Shown here: positions 29,099 through 41,200 of the stretch, one piece after another
Position numbering within the stretch: the first letter of the stretch is position 1
Layout of the letters: every line of letters starts with the position of its first letter
DNA from: a bacterium
Lineage (GTDB): Bacteria; Acidobacteriota; Aminicenantia; Aminicenantales; Aminicenantaceae
Length of the DNA stretch: 64,000 bases
Direction: 5' to 3'
Assembly (NCBI GenBank): GCA_018335295.1
Contig: JAGXKI010000003.1
Location: 1 to 64,000, forward strand
Program-made: the position numbers and the translations under genes
The notes under the pieces: generated by a model
Told to the model about the DNA's origin: nothing
Seen by the model: the letters and a program-made list of their open reading frames with translations, nothing else
The model's database searches: none

Positions 29099-30219
29099 CC
29101 ATTCCTCCGGGATAGAAAAATGTCTTTTTGAAGAGCTTTCCTTTTGTATAAATCGATAATCTTACGGGCCATCGCTTGAGCTGAAAACTTTTGATGGACC
29201 ACCTCATAGCCTTTTTTCCCCAACCGGGAAGCCAAACTTCTATCCTGATACAACCGCAGAATAGCTGAGGCTAAAGCTTGGGGGTCTCGCGGAGGCACCA
29301 GGAGGCCGGTTTGCTCATGGGTTACCACTTCAGGTATTCCTCCCACCCGAGTGGCCACGATTGGAAGCCGGCTAGCCATCGCATCCAGAAGAGTGCTCCC
29401 CATTCCTTCCAGGTAAGAGGAAAGAACAAACAAATCCAAGGAAGCCAGGATTTGAGGAATATCTTCTCTAAACCCCAGGAAAAATACCATATCCTCAAGG
29501 CGGGTCTCTTTCACCTGCCGGTCCAATTTCATCTTCAATGGTCCTTCTCCAACCACTATAACCTTTACTCTGGGAACCTTTTCCTTCAATATTTCAGTCG
29601 CTTTGATCAGGTACTTATGGCCTTTATGATCTGCCAGATGAGCGACAATCCCCACCAAATAATCATTCTGAGAAAAGGAAAACTCCCGGTGAAGATAATG
29701 GGAGGAAGATACTTCTTCAAAGGGAGTGAAATCTATCCCGTCAGGAATAACTTCGACCCTCTGAGGGTCCATCCCTCCTCGGATCAGAACATCTTTGACT
29801 CCCTCGGAGACAGCAAGGGTCACATCTAGATTGTTCTCTCCATACTTGAAACGGGAAAAAAAATTCTTATTCAGGGGAAAATCCACCCGCCTTGAGTTGA
29901 TTCTCAGAGGAACTTTGGCCAAAGAAGCAGCCGCTGAGCCCACAGCCACAGAATGAGCATCATGGAAATGAACCAACTGACAGTTTTTCCCTCTCATCAA
30001 AAAGGCCAACCGGAGGACAGAGAAAACATCAAACTCATGAGAAATGTTCAATGGAAAAACAGGTAGATGGGCTTGGGATGATTTTTCATGAAGGGGACTT
30101 TCCGGCTGGACCACAAAAAGGAGATCATATCCTTCCCGGATTAACTCTTTCGCCAGAAAATAGGACTGCCTCTGTCCCCCTCTCCACTCCTTCCCCGAAT
30201 CAATCTGGAATAGGCTCAA
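29095..30219 (-). CDS. Glycosyltransferase family 4
   Basis: GIVAHLADHKGHKYLIKA; LDLFVLSSYLEGMGSTLLDAMASRLPIVATRVGGIPEVV. Confidence 0.9.
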   Translation of the reverse strand: MSLFQIDSGKEWRGGQRQSYFLAKELIREGYDLLFVVQPESPLHEKSSQAHLPVFPLNISHEFDVFSVLRLAFLMRGKNCQLVHFHDAHSVAVGSAAASLAKVPLRINSRRVDFPLNKNFFSRFKYGENNLDVTLAVSEGVKDVLIRGGMDPQRVEVIPDGIDFTPFEEVSSSHYLHREFSFSQNDYLVGIVAHLADHKGHKYLIKATEILKEKVPRVKVIVVGEGPLKMKLDRQVKETRLEDMVFFLGFREDIPQILASLDLFVLSSYLEGMGSTLLDAMASRLPIVATRVGGIPEVVTHEQTGLLVPPRDPQALASAILRLYQDRSLASRLGKKGYEVVHQKFSAQAMARKIIDLYKRKALQKDIFLSRRNG

Positions 30220-30982
30220 TGCGTTCTCCTTTTTTCCATATCTCCCTTAGTTTGGCATAGCGCACAAACAAAGAATATCCGTGAAATACAGAAATAACAA
30301 AACCGGCAAATCCATCCAAAAAACCCATTTTCAAACAAAAGGACCTAACAAACCCCAAGAAAGGCTGAAATAACAAATGATACCACCGGCTCTTTTTCTT
30401 TTGAGCGTAAAGCTTCTGAGCCCCCAGGCTGGAAAATTGATTGACCCGATTCAGATGATCAGTGATATCTTTGTAGGTAAAATGATACAGTTTTCCCTTC
30501 AGAGCTCGGACAGGGCCTTCCACCACCAAATCTTCGTGGACATACTCTCCCTTCCAGAAAGCCTTATCTTTTCGAAAAAGCCGGATCTTACGATCCGGAT
30601 ACCATCCGCAGTGGCGGATCCACTTTCCTAAATAAAAGGCTTGCCGGGGCATAGAAAAAGCGGCCCAATCCCGCTCTTCCCCCTTGAGCTGGAGTATCTC
30701 TGCCCTCAATTCTGGAGAAAGCCTTTCATCCGCGTCCAAAGAAAGAATCCAAGGATGGGAAGCTTTACCGTTTCCAAAATTTTTCTGATCCGAAAAATTA
30801 GTCCATTCCCGTGAGTACACTTTGGTCGTGTATTTTTTAGCTATACGTATTGTCTCATCCTCGCTGTAGCTGTCCACCACAATGATTTCTGAAGCCACAT
30901 CCTTTACGCTTTTCAAGACCCCCGGGAGATTTTCTTCTTCGTTGTAGGTGATGATGACTACGGAAATTTTCATTTTCTTCAT
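30200..30982 (-). CDS. Glycosyltransferase family 2 (WaaE/KdtX-like)
   Basis: ISVVIITYNEEENLPGVLKSVK...DEIIVVDS-type start; ILSLDADERLS. Confidence 0.9.
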   Translation of the reverse strand: MKKMKISVVIITYNEEENLPGVLKSVKDVASEIIVVDSYSEDETIRIAKKYTTKVYSREWTNFSDQKNFGNGKASHPWILSLDADERLSPELRAEILQLKGEERDWAAFSMPRQAFYLGKWIRHCGWYPDRKIRLFRKDKAFWKGEYVHEDLVVEGPVRALKGKLYHFTYKDITDHLNRVNQFSSLGAQKLYAQKKKSRWYHLLFQPFLGFVRSFCLKMGFLDGFAGFVISVFHGYSLFVRYAKLREIWKKGERIEPIPD

Positions 30983-31066
30983 ATTAGCACAATTTCCCCT
31001 TCGGGAAAAATTCCTCTATTTTCAGGTTGACCTCAGCTCAATTCCTCCATAACATGAAAAAGGAAA

Positions 31067-33445
31067 ATGAAAAGGTCTTCTTTTTTTCGGGTCGCCCTTT
31101 TCTTCCTTTTTATTTCTGCAGGACTTTCTCTCTACGTTTCTGTTTGCCTCCAATCTTTTTCTTACTCCATTTCTTCCCATTCATTTCATCTTGACTGGGG
31201 TTTAGCTTTTTCCATCTTACTTATCTGGCCTCTATTAATGGGTTTGTGGAGATTCCTATCCCTCCTGGAAACCAAGTATGCCTGGACCTCACATCTCCGT
31301 TCCGGTGGAAATCTTCTTGCTTTTCTACCTTTTACCCTCGGCTTTTTTTCTCCTCTTCTTCTCTCTTACTACCTGACCCAGAATGATCTGCAAATACGGC
31401 TGAAAATCCTGGGGATGGTCATGGTCCTGGGTTTTCTTTTTTTAACTTTCATCCACCTCCCGGACCCCCTCAGAAGAAAAATAAGCCCGAAAAAATGGGT
31501 TCATCAGTTCAACAGACTTCCTCTAAAAAAAAGGCTTTGGATTCTTTTTCTTGTGGCTTTTTTCCTTTACCAATCCAGTACTTATTTCTTTGTGTCTCAA
31601 GGGAAAGCTTTTATGGGAGATGAACCTTATTATCTTCTCACTACTCATAGCCTTTACCAAGATAAAGACATCAACGTAGCCAACAACTACAGAAATGAGG
31701 ACTACTTCCATTTCTATCCCCCGGACCTCTACCCCAACTTCAAACTGAAGCCTTATGCCCGGTTCGGACGCAAAGGGACCCGGTCCGTCTATTCCATAAA
31801 CCAGCCGGGAATTTCTGTTTTGATGCTGCCTTTTTACTGGTTGAGTCAGTTCTTTAAAGGAAAAACCCTCATTTTCATCCTGAAAGGCAGCCTTTCTCTG
31901 TGGGCTGTGCTTCTGGGTCTACAAATTTATCTTTTATCCCGGGAACTCTGGAACAGAGAAAAACTCGCTCTTTCTCTTTGGATTATTTATTCGTTCTCCT
32001 GTCCCATCTTTTTTTATGCCTTCCATCTTTATCCAGAAATCCCCATAGCCTTTTTTTCGGTCTACATTTTCAGAAAACTCCGGACCCCCAAGCCTCTTTC
32101 TTCCCCACAATATCTTTTCCTGGGATTTCTTCTTTCTCTTTTTCTCTGGTTTGGCCTCAAATACAACATGATATTTGGGCCTCTTCTCTTGGTTTCAGGG
32201 TTTGTGTTTATCAAAGAACACCGCATCCGGTGGAGAATCCTTTACTTCCTGATTTTTCCTTTCCTTTCTCTCATCCTTTTTTATCTTTACATCTATGAAC
32301 TCTACGGCTCTCTTTATCCCATGGCTATCTATGAAGGGGTGATCACTCCGGAAAAACTGGAGGCTTTTCGGAAGTCTCTGTTCCATATCCCTCTTAGGCT
32401 GAGGGTGGACAGTTTCCTGGATTATTTCCTGGACCAAAGGGACGGCCTCCTTCTCTATTCTCCTGTTTATTTCTTTTCGTTTCTGGGATTGGTGGAAGCT
32501 TTCCGTCGCCATAAGAGGGATCTTTGTCTCATGCTCCTCATTTCTCTTCCTTATATCCTGAATTATGCCTTTTTCACTCACAGACAGGGAAGTTGCCCAC
32601 CAGGAAGAGTCCTCACTTCAGTTTCTTGGGTAGGAATCATACTGGTAGGTTATTTTTTCGCTTTTAACCGAAAAAAACTGTACTCGGTCCTTTTCGGCAT
32701 GTCTGTCTTGGTGTCCTTGGCATCCTCTTTCATCCTCCTTAACCACCCCCGATTTCTCTATCAACCCACCACTCATGAATATACCTTTCGAGCTGGAAAA
32801 TTTTTCATTCACCTCAGCAACCTTCATTTCTATCTGCCCCAATATCTTCCCTCCTTTGTTAAAGTGAACAATCTCGAATACCTTCCCAATTATATCTGGT
32901 TAGGACTCATTTTGACGTTTATTATGGGATATATTTGGAAAAAGAATCTTTCTTTTCCCTCCCGTTTTTCTGTCCGTACGGGTCTGACTTGGGCTTTCCT
33001 CCTGTTTATTTCGTGGTGGTTCGTTCTCTACCCCAGGCTCTCCCTGAATTTTCCTAAAAAAGTGAGTTTTGCCGATGGAGAAAAAATCACCTTCTATTCT
33101 CTAGGCCGATATACCCGGATGAAAAAGCCGGGAGAATTTCACCTCACTCATTCCCCTTACACTTATCATTTTCACTTCACTTCCTGGAGAAAAATCAAAA
33201 AAATCAGACTTCAATGGGAAGCGGAGCGGGGAGAATACAAAGTGGAGCTCAAGCTCTTTGACAAGAACCTGTATAAAGGAAAAACTTCCCAGAAGCTTCA
33301 GAAATTCGTTTCTTTTTCCCCTCCCTTTTATCCTTACAAAAACACCCATCTTTACAGGATAAGCCTCCATCTGAAAAAACTCTCCGATACCCCAATGCCC
33401 CAACCTCCTTTCTCATTCCATCTCTATCCTTCTTACCGAAAATAA
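31067..33445 (+). CDS. Polytopic membrane protein, possible GT-C fold glycosyltransferase
   Basis: 792 aa, many TMs, early acidic motif MGDEPYYLLTTHSL after a TM, C-terminal soluble domain. Confidence 0.55.
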   Translation: MKRSSFFRVALFFLFISAGLSLYVSVCLQSFSYSISSHSFHLDWGLAFSILLIWPLLMGLWRFLSLLETKYAWTSHLRSGGNLLAFLPFTLGFFSPLLLSYYLTQNDLQIRLKILGMVMVLGFLFLTFIHLPDPLRRKISPKKWVHQFNRLPLKKRLWILFLVAFFLYQSSTYFFVSQGKAFMGDEPYYLLTTHSLYQDKDINVANNYRNEDYFHFYPPDLYPNFKLKPYARFGRKGTRSVYSINQPGISVLMLPFYWLSQFFKGKTLIFILKGSLSLWAVLLGLQIYLLSRELWNREKLALSLWIIYSFSCPIFFYAFHLYPEIPIAFFSVYIFRKLRTPKPLSSPQYLFLGFLLSLFLWFGLKYNMIFGPLLLVSGFVFIKEHRIRWRILYFLIFPFLSLILFYLYIYELYGSLYPMAIYEGVITPEKLEAFRKSLFHIPLRLRVDSFLDYFLDQRDGLLLYSPVYFFSFLGLVEAFRRHKRDLCLMLLISLPYILNYAFFTHRQGSCPPGRVLTSVSWVGIILVGYFFAFNRKKLYSVLFGMSVLVSLASSFILLNHPRFLYQPTTHEYTFRAGKFFIHLSNLHFYLPQYLPSFVKVNNLEYLPNYIWLGLILTFIMGYIWKKNLSFPSRFSVRTGLTWAFLLFISWWFVLYPRLSLNFPKKVSFADGEKITFYSLGRYTRMKKPGEFHLTHSPYTYHFHFTSWRKIKKIRLQWEAERGEYKVELKLFDKNLYKGKTSQKLQKFVSFSPPFYPYKNTHLYRISLHLKKLSDTPMPQPPFSFHLYPSYRK

Positions 33446-33485
33446 AAAAAAGGTAGACCTTCCTCTGGACGGAATTTTTCCTCTT

Positions 33486-34496
33486 TCAAGAAGAATGGAA
33501 TCGAGGATAAGCGTTGACATCTAAAGAGAAATCCCCTTTCTGGCCGCTTTGAATCTTTTCCAGCGCCAGTCCCGCCACCATGGCTGCGTTGTCGGTACAC
33601 AACTGGGGAGAAGGAATATAAGCAGGAAGATGGGACTTCCGGGCCAGAGAAAGAAATTTTTTTCTCAGCTCTTGATTCCGAGCCACCCCTCCACAAAGGA
33701 TTAAGGACCGGGGATTGCATTTACGAATAGCCCGGGTTAGGTTGGAAAGGAGAGCTTTGATAACGGCTTGTTGAAAGCTGGCTAAAAAATCATTCAATTG
33801 CGGATGGTCGGTTTGGAGGTTCGACTTTCGGATATATCTGAGGGCCGCTGTTTTGAGACCCGAAAAGCTGAAATCAAGAGTTCGGTCGCTCATCCGGGGT
33901 ACCCCAAAGGGAAACTTGCGTGGATTTCCCTTCTGAGCCCTTTTATCGATGATGGGTCCTCCGGGGTAGCCCAAGTCGAGGAACTTGGCTATTTTATCCA
34001 GCGCTTCTCCAGCGGCATCATCCCTGGTTTTTCCCACTAGTTCGTATTGGAGTCTCTTTTCGAGATAAAAAAGAGAGGTATGACCTCCTGAGACTAATAG
34101 AGCCAAGACTGGATAAGGGGTTTCCCTGTTTTCCAGGAAGGCTGATTGAATATGAGCCTCCAGATGGTCTACAGGAATCAATGGTTTTCCAAAATAGTAG
34201 GCCAACCCTTTAGAAAAGGAAAGCCCCACCAGAAGGGATCCCACCAGTCCAGGACCCTGAGTGACTGCATACACATCCACCTCTTCGATGGAGATTTGAG
34301 CCCGGTTCAAACACTCTTTCACTACATAGGGGATGGAAGAGATGTGCTGACGAGAAGCCAGTTCTGGCACAATGCCTCCGTAAGGAGCATGAATTTCATC
34401 CTGGGAAAGGATGATGTTGCTGAGGACATTGAAATCACCGGTCAACAACGACGCAGCGGTTTCATCGCAGGAAGTCTCCACACCCAATACATACAT
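33486..34496 (-). CDS. tsaD: tRNA N6-threonylcarbamoyladenosine modification protein TsaD
   Basis: MYVLGVETSCDETAASL; PVDHLEAHIQS; LVSGGHTSLFY. Confidence 0.97.
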   Translation of the reverse strand: MYVLGVETSCDETAASLLTGDFNVLSNIILSQDEIHAPYGGIVPELASRQHISSIPYVVKECLNRAQISIEEVDVYAVTQGPGLVGSLLVGLSFSKGLAYYFGKPLIPVDHLEAHIQSAFLENRETPYPVLALLVSGGHTSLFYLEKRLQYELVGKTRDDAAGEALDKIAKFLDLGYPGGPIIDKRAQKGNPRKFPFGVPRMSDRTLDFSFSGLKTAALRYIRKSNLQTDHPQLNDFLASFQQAVIKALLSNLTRAIRKCNPRSLILCGGVARNQELRKKFLSLARKSHLPAYIPSPQLCTDNAAMVAGLALEKIQSGQKGDFSLDVNAYPRFHSS

Positions 34497-34500
34497 GAAT

Positions 34501-35532
34501 CTATCTTTTTTCCAAACCTCTCAAGTTTTCTTTATAAGGGGGCTTGACCGCTCCCTTTTCTGTGATCAAAGCAGAAATATATTGAAAAGGGGTGATGTCA
34601 AAAGCCGGATTCCTGACATCCAGATGAGGAAAGGTTATGGAATGGGCTCCCATCTTTCTGACTTCATCTGGAGGCCTTTCTTCGACCATCATTTCGTCTC
34701 CGTCCTTCAAGTTCCAATCAATAGTACTGGTGGGAGCGGCTACACAAAAGGGAATGTGATGTTCCTTGGCCAAGACAGCCAGGGTGTAGGTTCCGATTTT
34801 ATTGGCGGTGTCCCCATTGGGAGCGATTCTATCGGCACCGGTTATCACCACCGAAATCATTCCCTTTTTCATCAAATATCCAGCCATATTATCTGTGATC
34901 AATGTGACCGGAATTTCCTCTTTATCCAATTCCCAGCAAGTCAATCGGGCTCCTTGAAGAAAAGGTCGGGTTTCCGAAGCGTAGACGCGAATTCTTTTCC
35001 CTTTCTCAAAGGCAGCCCGAATCACTCCCAACGCAGTTCCATAACCCGCTGTGGCCAAGGCCCCTGCATTGCAGTAAGTCAGAATGGATTCCTCATTTCC
35101 GATCAACTCCTGCCCCCTTTCTCCAATTTTCTTGTTGGTCTCCACATCTTCCCTTTCCCCAGCCAAAGCCTCTGCCTCTATCTTTTCTTTGAGTTGGGTC
35201 AGTTGCAGGTGAGAGTGATTCCTGTAAGCTTTTTCCATTCTTTCAAGAGCCCAGAATAGATTCCGAGCTGTGGGGCGGGTGTCCTTTAACCTGTTGACAA
35301 TTTGAGGGAATCTTTCGTCCAGTTTTTTCTTAGTTTGGACGGCCTTTACCCCTAAGACCACCCCAAAACCAGCGGCCACTCCGATGGCCGGAGCCCCCCG
35401 AACCACCATCTTTTCGATAGCTTCGGCCACTTCTTGGAAATGAGTGCACTCCACATATACCTCTTCAAGGGGCAGTTTTCTCTGGTCGATTAAAACCAAC
35501 CGGTCCTTTTTCCACTCCATACTCGGCCACAT
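34501..35532 (-). CDS. mtnA: S-methyl-5-thioribose-1-phosphate isomerase
   Basis: VRGAPAIGVAAGFG; TYCNAGALATAGYGTALGVI; ETRPFLQGARLT; GADRIAPNGDTANKIGTY. Confidence 0.96.
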   Translation of the reverse strand: MWPSMEWKKDRLVLIDQRKLPLEEVYVECTHFQEVAEAIEKMVVRGAPAIGVAAGFGVVLGVKAVQTKKKLDERFPQIVNRLKDTRPTARNLFWALERMEKAYRNHSHLQLTQLKEKIEAEALAGEREDVETNKKIGERGQELIGNEESILTYCNAGALATAGYGTALGVIRAAFEKGKRIRVYASETRPFLQGARLTCWELDKEEIPVTLITDNMAGYLMKKGMISVVITGADRIAPNGDTANKIGTYTLAVLAKEHHIPFCVAAPTSTIDWNLKDGDEMMVEERPPDEVRKMGAHSITFPHLDVRNPAFDITPFQYISALITEKGAVKPPYKENLRGLEKR

Positions 35533-35697
35533 AATTTTCCTGTCATCAATATACCATATTTAAGACTTTTCTTTCACTTGGAAAAATTCGTGTGTTTCTG
35601 CATCTGTTAAAGAAGGGTTCAAGACTTGACTTTTATGAGGGAGTGCAGTAATTTGAATGATGAACAGAAAATAGAAAACAGCTGCGAGGAGGTATAG

Positions 35698-35901
35698 ATG
35701 TTTTTATTTGGACCAGTAGGTCCTACCGAACTGATTCTGATCCTTTTTATCATTGTCATCATTTTCGGTGCCCGGAGACTACCGGAATTAGGAAAATCCT
35801 TAGGAGAAGGCATCAAAAATTTCAAAAAATCAATCGGATCTAAAGAAAAAAAAGATGATTCATCATCCAATAAGCCTCAGCCTCCTTCTGAGGATCAATG
35901 A
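35698..35901 (+). CDS. tatA: Twin-arginine translocase subunit TatA
   Basis: [39 protein letters not shown]. Confidence 0.92.
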   Translation: MFLFGPVGPTELILILFIIVIIFGARRLPELGKSLGEGIKNFKKSIGSKEKKDDSSSNKPQPPSEDQ

Positions 35902-37166
35902 AACGGACTCTGGAAAAGCTCGCCTTTAAACGGAAACAGAAAGAAAAGGAATTTTCCCAGAAATTATCCCAGGTTAAAGAAAACACTCAAAAGATTCCGT
36001 TTTCTTCTAAAATCACCCGACTCCGAAGTCTTCTTTCCAGACTGGAAGAAACCGTTGAATCCACAAGCCCATACAAACAAAAAAAATCCTCACTTTTTTC
36101 TTTTTTCTCCCGATCTTCCTCTAAAGATTCATCCCAGCAGGCCTTCAACCAGCAGGTTTGTGGCCTGCTCAAGGAATTCACCTCTATATTTGAACAGAAC
36201 CTCACCCAGATCCAAGAGCTACTCACCTCCCTTGCCGAACTTGTCCAGCTGGATGCCTCTCTTGCTGACACCAGAGACAGAGAATGGGATGGACTGGGCA
36301 GCAATCATGTGGGAATGATTTTTAAAAGTCTGGAATGGCGGGTAGATAGAATGGCCCATGAGTGTGAAGACGCTCAGATTTTGACAAAAAAATTTCTTCT
36401 TCTTAAAGAAAAACTCAACCGACTTCTCTCCCTTTTGGAGGAAGGTAAAATGCCTTCCTCTTCTCAGATTAAAGAAATACTCCAGCCTCTGGAAGACTGG
36501 CGTTATGCGGGATTTGAAAACCGGTTTCGGGGCACCGAAGAGGAAGTAAAAAAACAACAGCAAAAGTACCTCTCCTATTTTCAAACAGAAGGGAAGGTCC
36601 TCGATTTAGGCTGCGGACGGGGTGAGTTTATGGACCTCTTGCGAGAGAAGAGAAAAAATGCGGATGTGGAGGGGATCGATCTCAATGATCATATGGTGGA
36701 CATGTGCAAAGAAAGGGGATTCTTCTGCCAGAAAGGAGATATCCTTGAACGGTTGGCTGGGTATCCAGACAAATCCTTGAAGGGGATTTTTTCCTCCCAG
36801 GTGATCGAACATCTCCCTCCTTCTTATCTGAAAAGGATGATCGAACTCGCTTATTCCAAGCTTTGCCCTTCCAGTTACATGGTTCTGGAGACTATCAATC
36901 CTACATCATTATTCGCTCTGGTTCAGGTATATTTTCTGGACCTTTCCCATAAACAACCCGTCCATCCTCAAACCTTGAAATTTCTTCTCCAAAATACTGG
37001 GTTTAAAGAAGTCAACATCGAATATTCAGCTCCCTTGGAAGAAGAAAAGCTCCAGAACTGCCCTACCACAGATGAGCTCACTAAGGTGTTCAACCAGAAC
37101 ATGGATAAATTGAACGAACTTCTTTACGCACCCATAAACTACGCCGCTGTAGGCTTAAAAAAATAA
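35898..37166 (+). CDS. Class I SAM-dependent methyltransferase with long N-terminal coiled coil
   Basis: [15 protein letters not shown] motif; 4-nt overlap with tatA. Confidence 0.82.
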   Translation: MKRTLEKLAFKRKQKEKEFSQKLSQVKENTQKIPFSSKITRLRSLLSRLEETVESTSPYKQKKSSLFSFFSRSSSKDSSQQAFNQQVCGLLKEFTSIFEQNLTQIQELLTSLAELVQLDASLADTRDREWDGLGSNHVGMIFKSLEWRVDRMAHECEDAQILTKKFLLLKEKLNRLLSLLEEGKMPSSSQIKEILQPLEDWRYAGFENRFRGTEEEVKKQQQKYLSYFQTEGKVLDLGCGRGEFMDLLREKRKNADVEGIDLNDHMVDMCKERGFFCQKGDILERLAGYPDKSLKGIFSSQVIEHLPPSYLKRMIELAYSKLCPSSYMVLETINPTSLFALVQVYFLDLSHKQPVHPQTLKFLLQNTGFKEVNIEYSAPLEEEKLQNCPTTDELTKVFNQNMDKLNELLYAPINYAAVGLKK

Positions 37167-37188
37167 AAATGGGCACCTAGGTAAAAGC

Positions 37189-38088
37189 ATGTATGTTGGA
37201 TTTGATTTAGGAGGAACTCAACTCAAATATGGAGTGATCGACCCCCATGGGAAGGTGGTTTATGAAGATAAAGCGGATACTCCTGAAAGAGTTCAAGATC
37301 TTTTTCTTATCCTTAAAGATGTATGGAATGACCTGAAAAAAAAGATAGATGAATCCATTCTGGGAGTGGGTTTCGGGTTTCCGGGTATATTTCATTCTCA
37401 AAAACAAAAAATTATCCAATCTCCCAATTATTCCGAAATTGACAATTACGACCTGGTTCCGGCGATATCCCGGTTCCTGAATCTCCCTTTTCGGATAAAC
37501 AATGATGCCAATATGGCGGCCTACGGAGAATACAAACAAGGCTCTGGAAAGGACACCTCAAGCCTCATTTTCCTCACCATCGGAACAGGAGTAGGGTCCG
37601 GGGTTATCTTAGACGGAAAGCTATGGCAAGGAGCCTGTGGATTTGCGGGGGAATTGGGTCATGTAACGGTCAATCCTCACGGATATAGTTGCAACTGTGG
37701 AAGTCAGGGATGTTTGGAGACCGAGGTTCCCGCCCCTAAAATTGTCCGCAACTATCAATCCCTCACTCACACTCAAGAAAATTTAACGGCTGAGGAAGTA
37801 GCCCGAAGAGCTCAACAGGGAGACAGAAATGCCCAGAATTCTTTTCAGAAGGCCGGATACTATCTGGGAATCGGACTTTCCATCGCCATAAACTTTCTCA
37901 ATCCTCAAAAAATCATTTTAGGAGGAGGAGTTATGAAATCAGAGGATCTTCTCCTTCCTTCCGCTTTCAAAGAAACCCGAAAAAGGTCCTATGAAGCTTC
38001 CTTTAAGTGCTGTGAAATCCAAAAAGCCTCCCTAGGAAATAAGGCCGGGTATATTGGAGCTGCCCATTGGGCCAAGGATACTCTTTGA
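37189..38088 (+). CDS. ROK family sugar kinase
   Basis: MYVGFDLGGTQLKYGVID; CNCGSQGCLETE zinc motif. Confidence 0.92.
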   Translation: MYVGFDLGGTQLKYGVIDPHGKVVYEDKADTPERVQDLFLILKDVWNDLKKKIDESILGVGFGFPGIFHSQKQKIIQSPNYSEIDNYDLVPAISRFLNLPFRINNDANMAAYGEYKQGSGKDTSSLIFLTIGTGVGSGVILDGKLWQGACGFAGELGHVTVNPHGYSCNCGSQGCLETEVPAPKIVRNYQSLTHTQENLTAEEVARRAQQGDRNAQNSFQKAGYYLGIGLSIAINFLNPQKIILGGGVMKSEDLLLPSAFKETRKRSYEASFKCCEIQKASLGNKAGYIGAAHWAKDTL

Positions 38089-38244
38089 CCAGATCATGAT
38101 TGAAATTTGCCACCAAAACCAATATCAACTCCGATGAACAGAACCCTTGAATTCATGTTTATTGATTTCTTATACTATTTCCAAAATGAACAGATTAGAA
38201 ATCTTAATTTTTAAAATTTCTCTACTTATAAGAGGAGAATCAAA

Positions 38245-41200
38245 GTGAAGAAAAAAATATTTCTTGTTTTTGTGATAGCGGTATTCACCACTGGAATCTT
38301 TTCTCTCGCTTCCGCAGAGAAAACGACAGGCACTCTCAAAGGAATCATTACCGATGCCCAAGGCCATCCCTTACCTGGGGCCACGGTCTACATCTCTTCT
38401 CCTTCGTTCTTAGGCTTAAAAACATACATCACTCAGAATACAGGAAAAATTTACTTCCCCGGTCTTCCCTCAGGAAAATACAAGGTTACTGTCGAAATGC
38501 CCGGGTTTAAAACCACAAATCTCGACAATATCATTGTAAAGCCCAGAAAAACGGTCCATTTAAAGGTTAAACTGGAACCCACATCTATTGAAGAAGAAAT
38601 CACTGTAAGTAAACGTCCCCCCCTCCTGGACAAGACCTCCTCAAAAATATCCTTCATCATGGATAAAAATTTAATAGAAAACCTTCCCTTTGCCCGTGAT
38701 TTGTACGATGTGGTGAATGCAAGTCCGGGAGTGATTTCGGGGAACAATCCCTACCGACGAACTTCTTCGGTTCACGGGTCTCCAGTCCGGGATAACACCT
38801 ACTTGGTGAATGGTTCAAACATCACGGATCCCAGGAAAATGTATCCAGCTTTCAACGTGAATTTTGATATCATTGATGAAATAGAGCTGGAAACTTCAGG
38901 ACATCCTGCTGAGACAGGATTAATCAAGGGAGGGTATATCAATGTCATCACAAAACCGGGAGATCACAACTTTAAAGGTCAAGCATTATTCCATTACACC
39001 GGAGAAGAACTTTCCCAGCCTCTATGGAGTGAAGAAGAAATCAGTTCCACCGAAGCTCCCTCTCCGGTGAGAAGTCAAGGCTTGTATGACACCTCTTTAT
39101 CTTTTGGGGGGTCTATTTTGGAGGATAGAGGATGGTTTTTTGCTAATGCCCGGTACATCTCTCATTCCCGGAATACTCCTTTTTCCCCCTGGACCGACCC
39201 TATGGGAAATTCTCACCCGGAATACTCCTGGAATAACCAGGAACTGCTGGGTTCCTTCAAACTCAGCGGTCGTGTCACCAACCGAATCCGATTTTCTGGA
39301 ATGTTCAACTACACCAATGGCTTTTACCGCCCGTTTTTCCAAACCTCTCCATCCAGAAAATTAACCCAAGAAGCCACCCGTATTATGGACCACCAAAAAA
39401 GCTACATGGGTACAGCCAGCGTCCGGTACACCCTTAAACAAAATGTCTTCGTTTTTGGCAGAGCCAGCTACCTGGAAAATGATTTTCCACTTCTTTTAAA
39501 TGAGAAAGGAAGAGAGAATCCTCAATTTATAGACGCCTACACTGGATACCGATGGGGAAGCGCCTCCTCCAACCAACACAGCCGCCAAAAACGACTTCAC
39601 GCCCAATCCTATATCTCTCTTTTTGAAGGAAGCTTTTTTCACGGAACCCATGAGATAAAAGCAGGGGCTGAATACGAATTTATTTCGGGAACTCTTTCCA
39701 CATGGAAAAATAACAATCTAACCATGTATTACCGAAACGGAAACCCTTATTACTACGGATTGAGTCAATCCCCTTCCACCGGAAACACGGTGGGATTGGG
39801 AAAAATCCGTTTTTATACATCCAGCCAGACCGAAAGGGGATTTAAAATAGAAGATAAGATCAAACGATTAGGCCTTTTCCTCCAGGACCAATCCACCTTT
39901 GCTGAGAGATTAAGCCTAAATGTGGGGCTCAGAATGGACTTGAGTTTTGTCCAAAAATCTCCGGGAATCAAGCTGGCGAGCGGAAACTCCTTGTCGGTGG
40001 AAATTGGGGAGTATCTGATAGAACCTCTCTACGGAATCAACCCTTACCAGGAAAACCCGATCTTTCCGTGGAGCAATTTCTTATTCTGGAATTCTTTTTC
40101 CCCCCGTCTTGGTTTAAGCTTTGACGTTTTTGGCAACAACAAAACCATATTTTTCACAACATTCTCCCGGTATTCTGACTCTCTTTCCCTCTCCCAGAGT
40201 TTCTCTTTAAGCGCCTTCCCTCCAGGGAATTCCCATCTGTTCTACTGGTATGACGAAAATTCAGATAAGCGGGTTGATTCAGAAGACACCTTCGGTCTCT
40301 ATCCTGATAATTATCTCCGATATCGAGAAGAATATTACAAGAAACGTCTGGATCCAAACATCAAAGCGCCTTACACGGATGAATTCACCATTGGAATCAA
40401 AAACGAAATCATGAATAATTTTTATGTGAGAGTGAACTTTATCTACAAAAAAGACCACAATATTCCAGAAAATGTCCTTTATGACCCAGAATCCGATCAT
40501 TACTGGTATTCCTTGGAACAGGCTCCTGAAGATGAAAAGTGGTGGATTCCTTTCAACACCATAGTTCCGGGAACCGACGATTACTCCAATAAAAACCTTA
40601 CTGTTTACTTTCCCTCCGCAAAATCTCCCTACCCTTTTGATCGATTCACCAATGTTCCTGAACTCACCCGGAAATACCAGGCTCTGGAATTGATGTTTAA
40701 AAAACGAATGTCCAATAACTGGCAGCTTGCCGGCTCTATGGTTTACAGTTCTTTAACCGGGAATATAGGCTCGGGATATGAATCCAGTTCAGGATTCTCC
40801 CAATTGGGAAAAAGTCCCAATGACCTGATCCATCACCCTTCCGATTCAAAACTTGCATTCGACCGGCCTCTTTCCATCAAACTGATGGGAACCTATAGAT
40901 TTCCATATGATTTTCATTTCAGTTTTTTCTACCGGTATTTGAGTGGGAAACCTTGGGCTCGAAGTGTCACCATCATTCCTCCTTCCTCCTGGATCGAAGA
41001 AAAAAATGCCCGCTATTTTCCAGTAGATGTTCTCCTTGAAAGACCAGGAGAGAGAAGAAAACAATCTTTCAACAACATGGATATCCGGATTAGAAAAGAC
41101 TTTTCACTCAAGCAATTTGGAAGTTTGAATGTATCTGTGGATATCCTGAATGCTTTGGGGAATCAATACCGTCATATCCTTCAGAATGAAGGAGGCTTTT

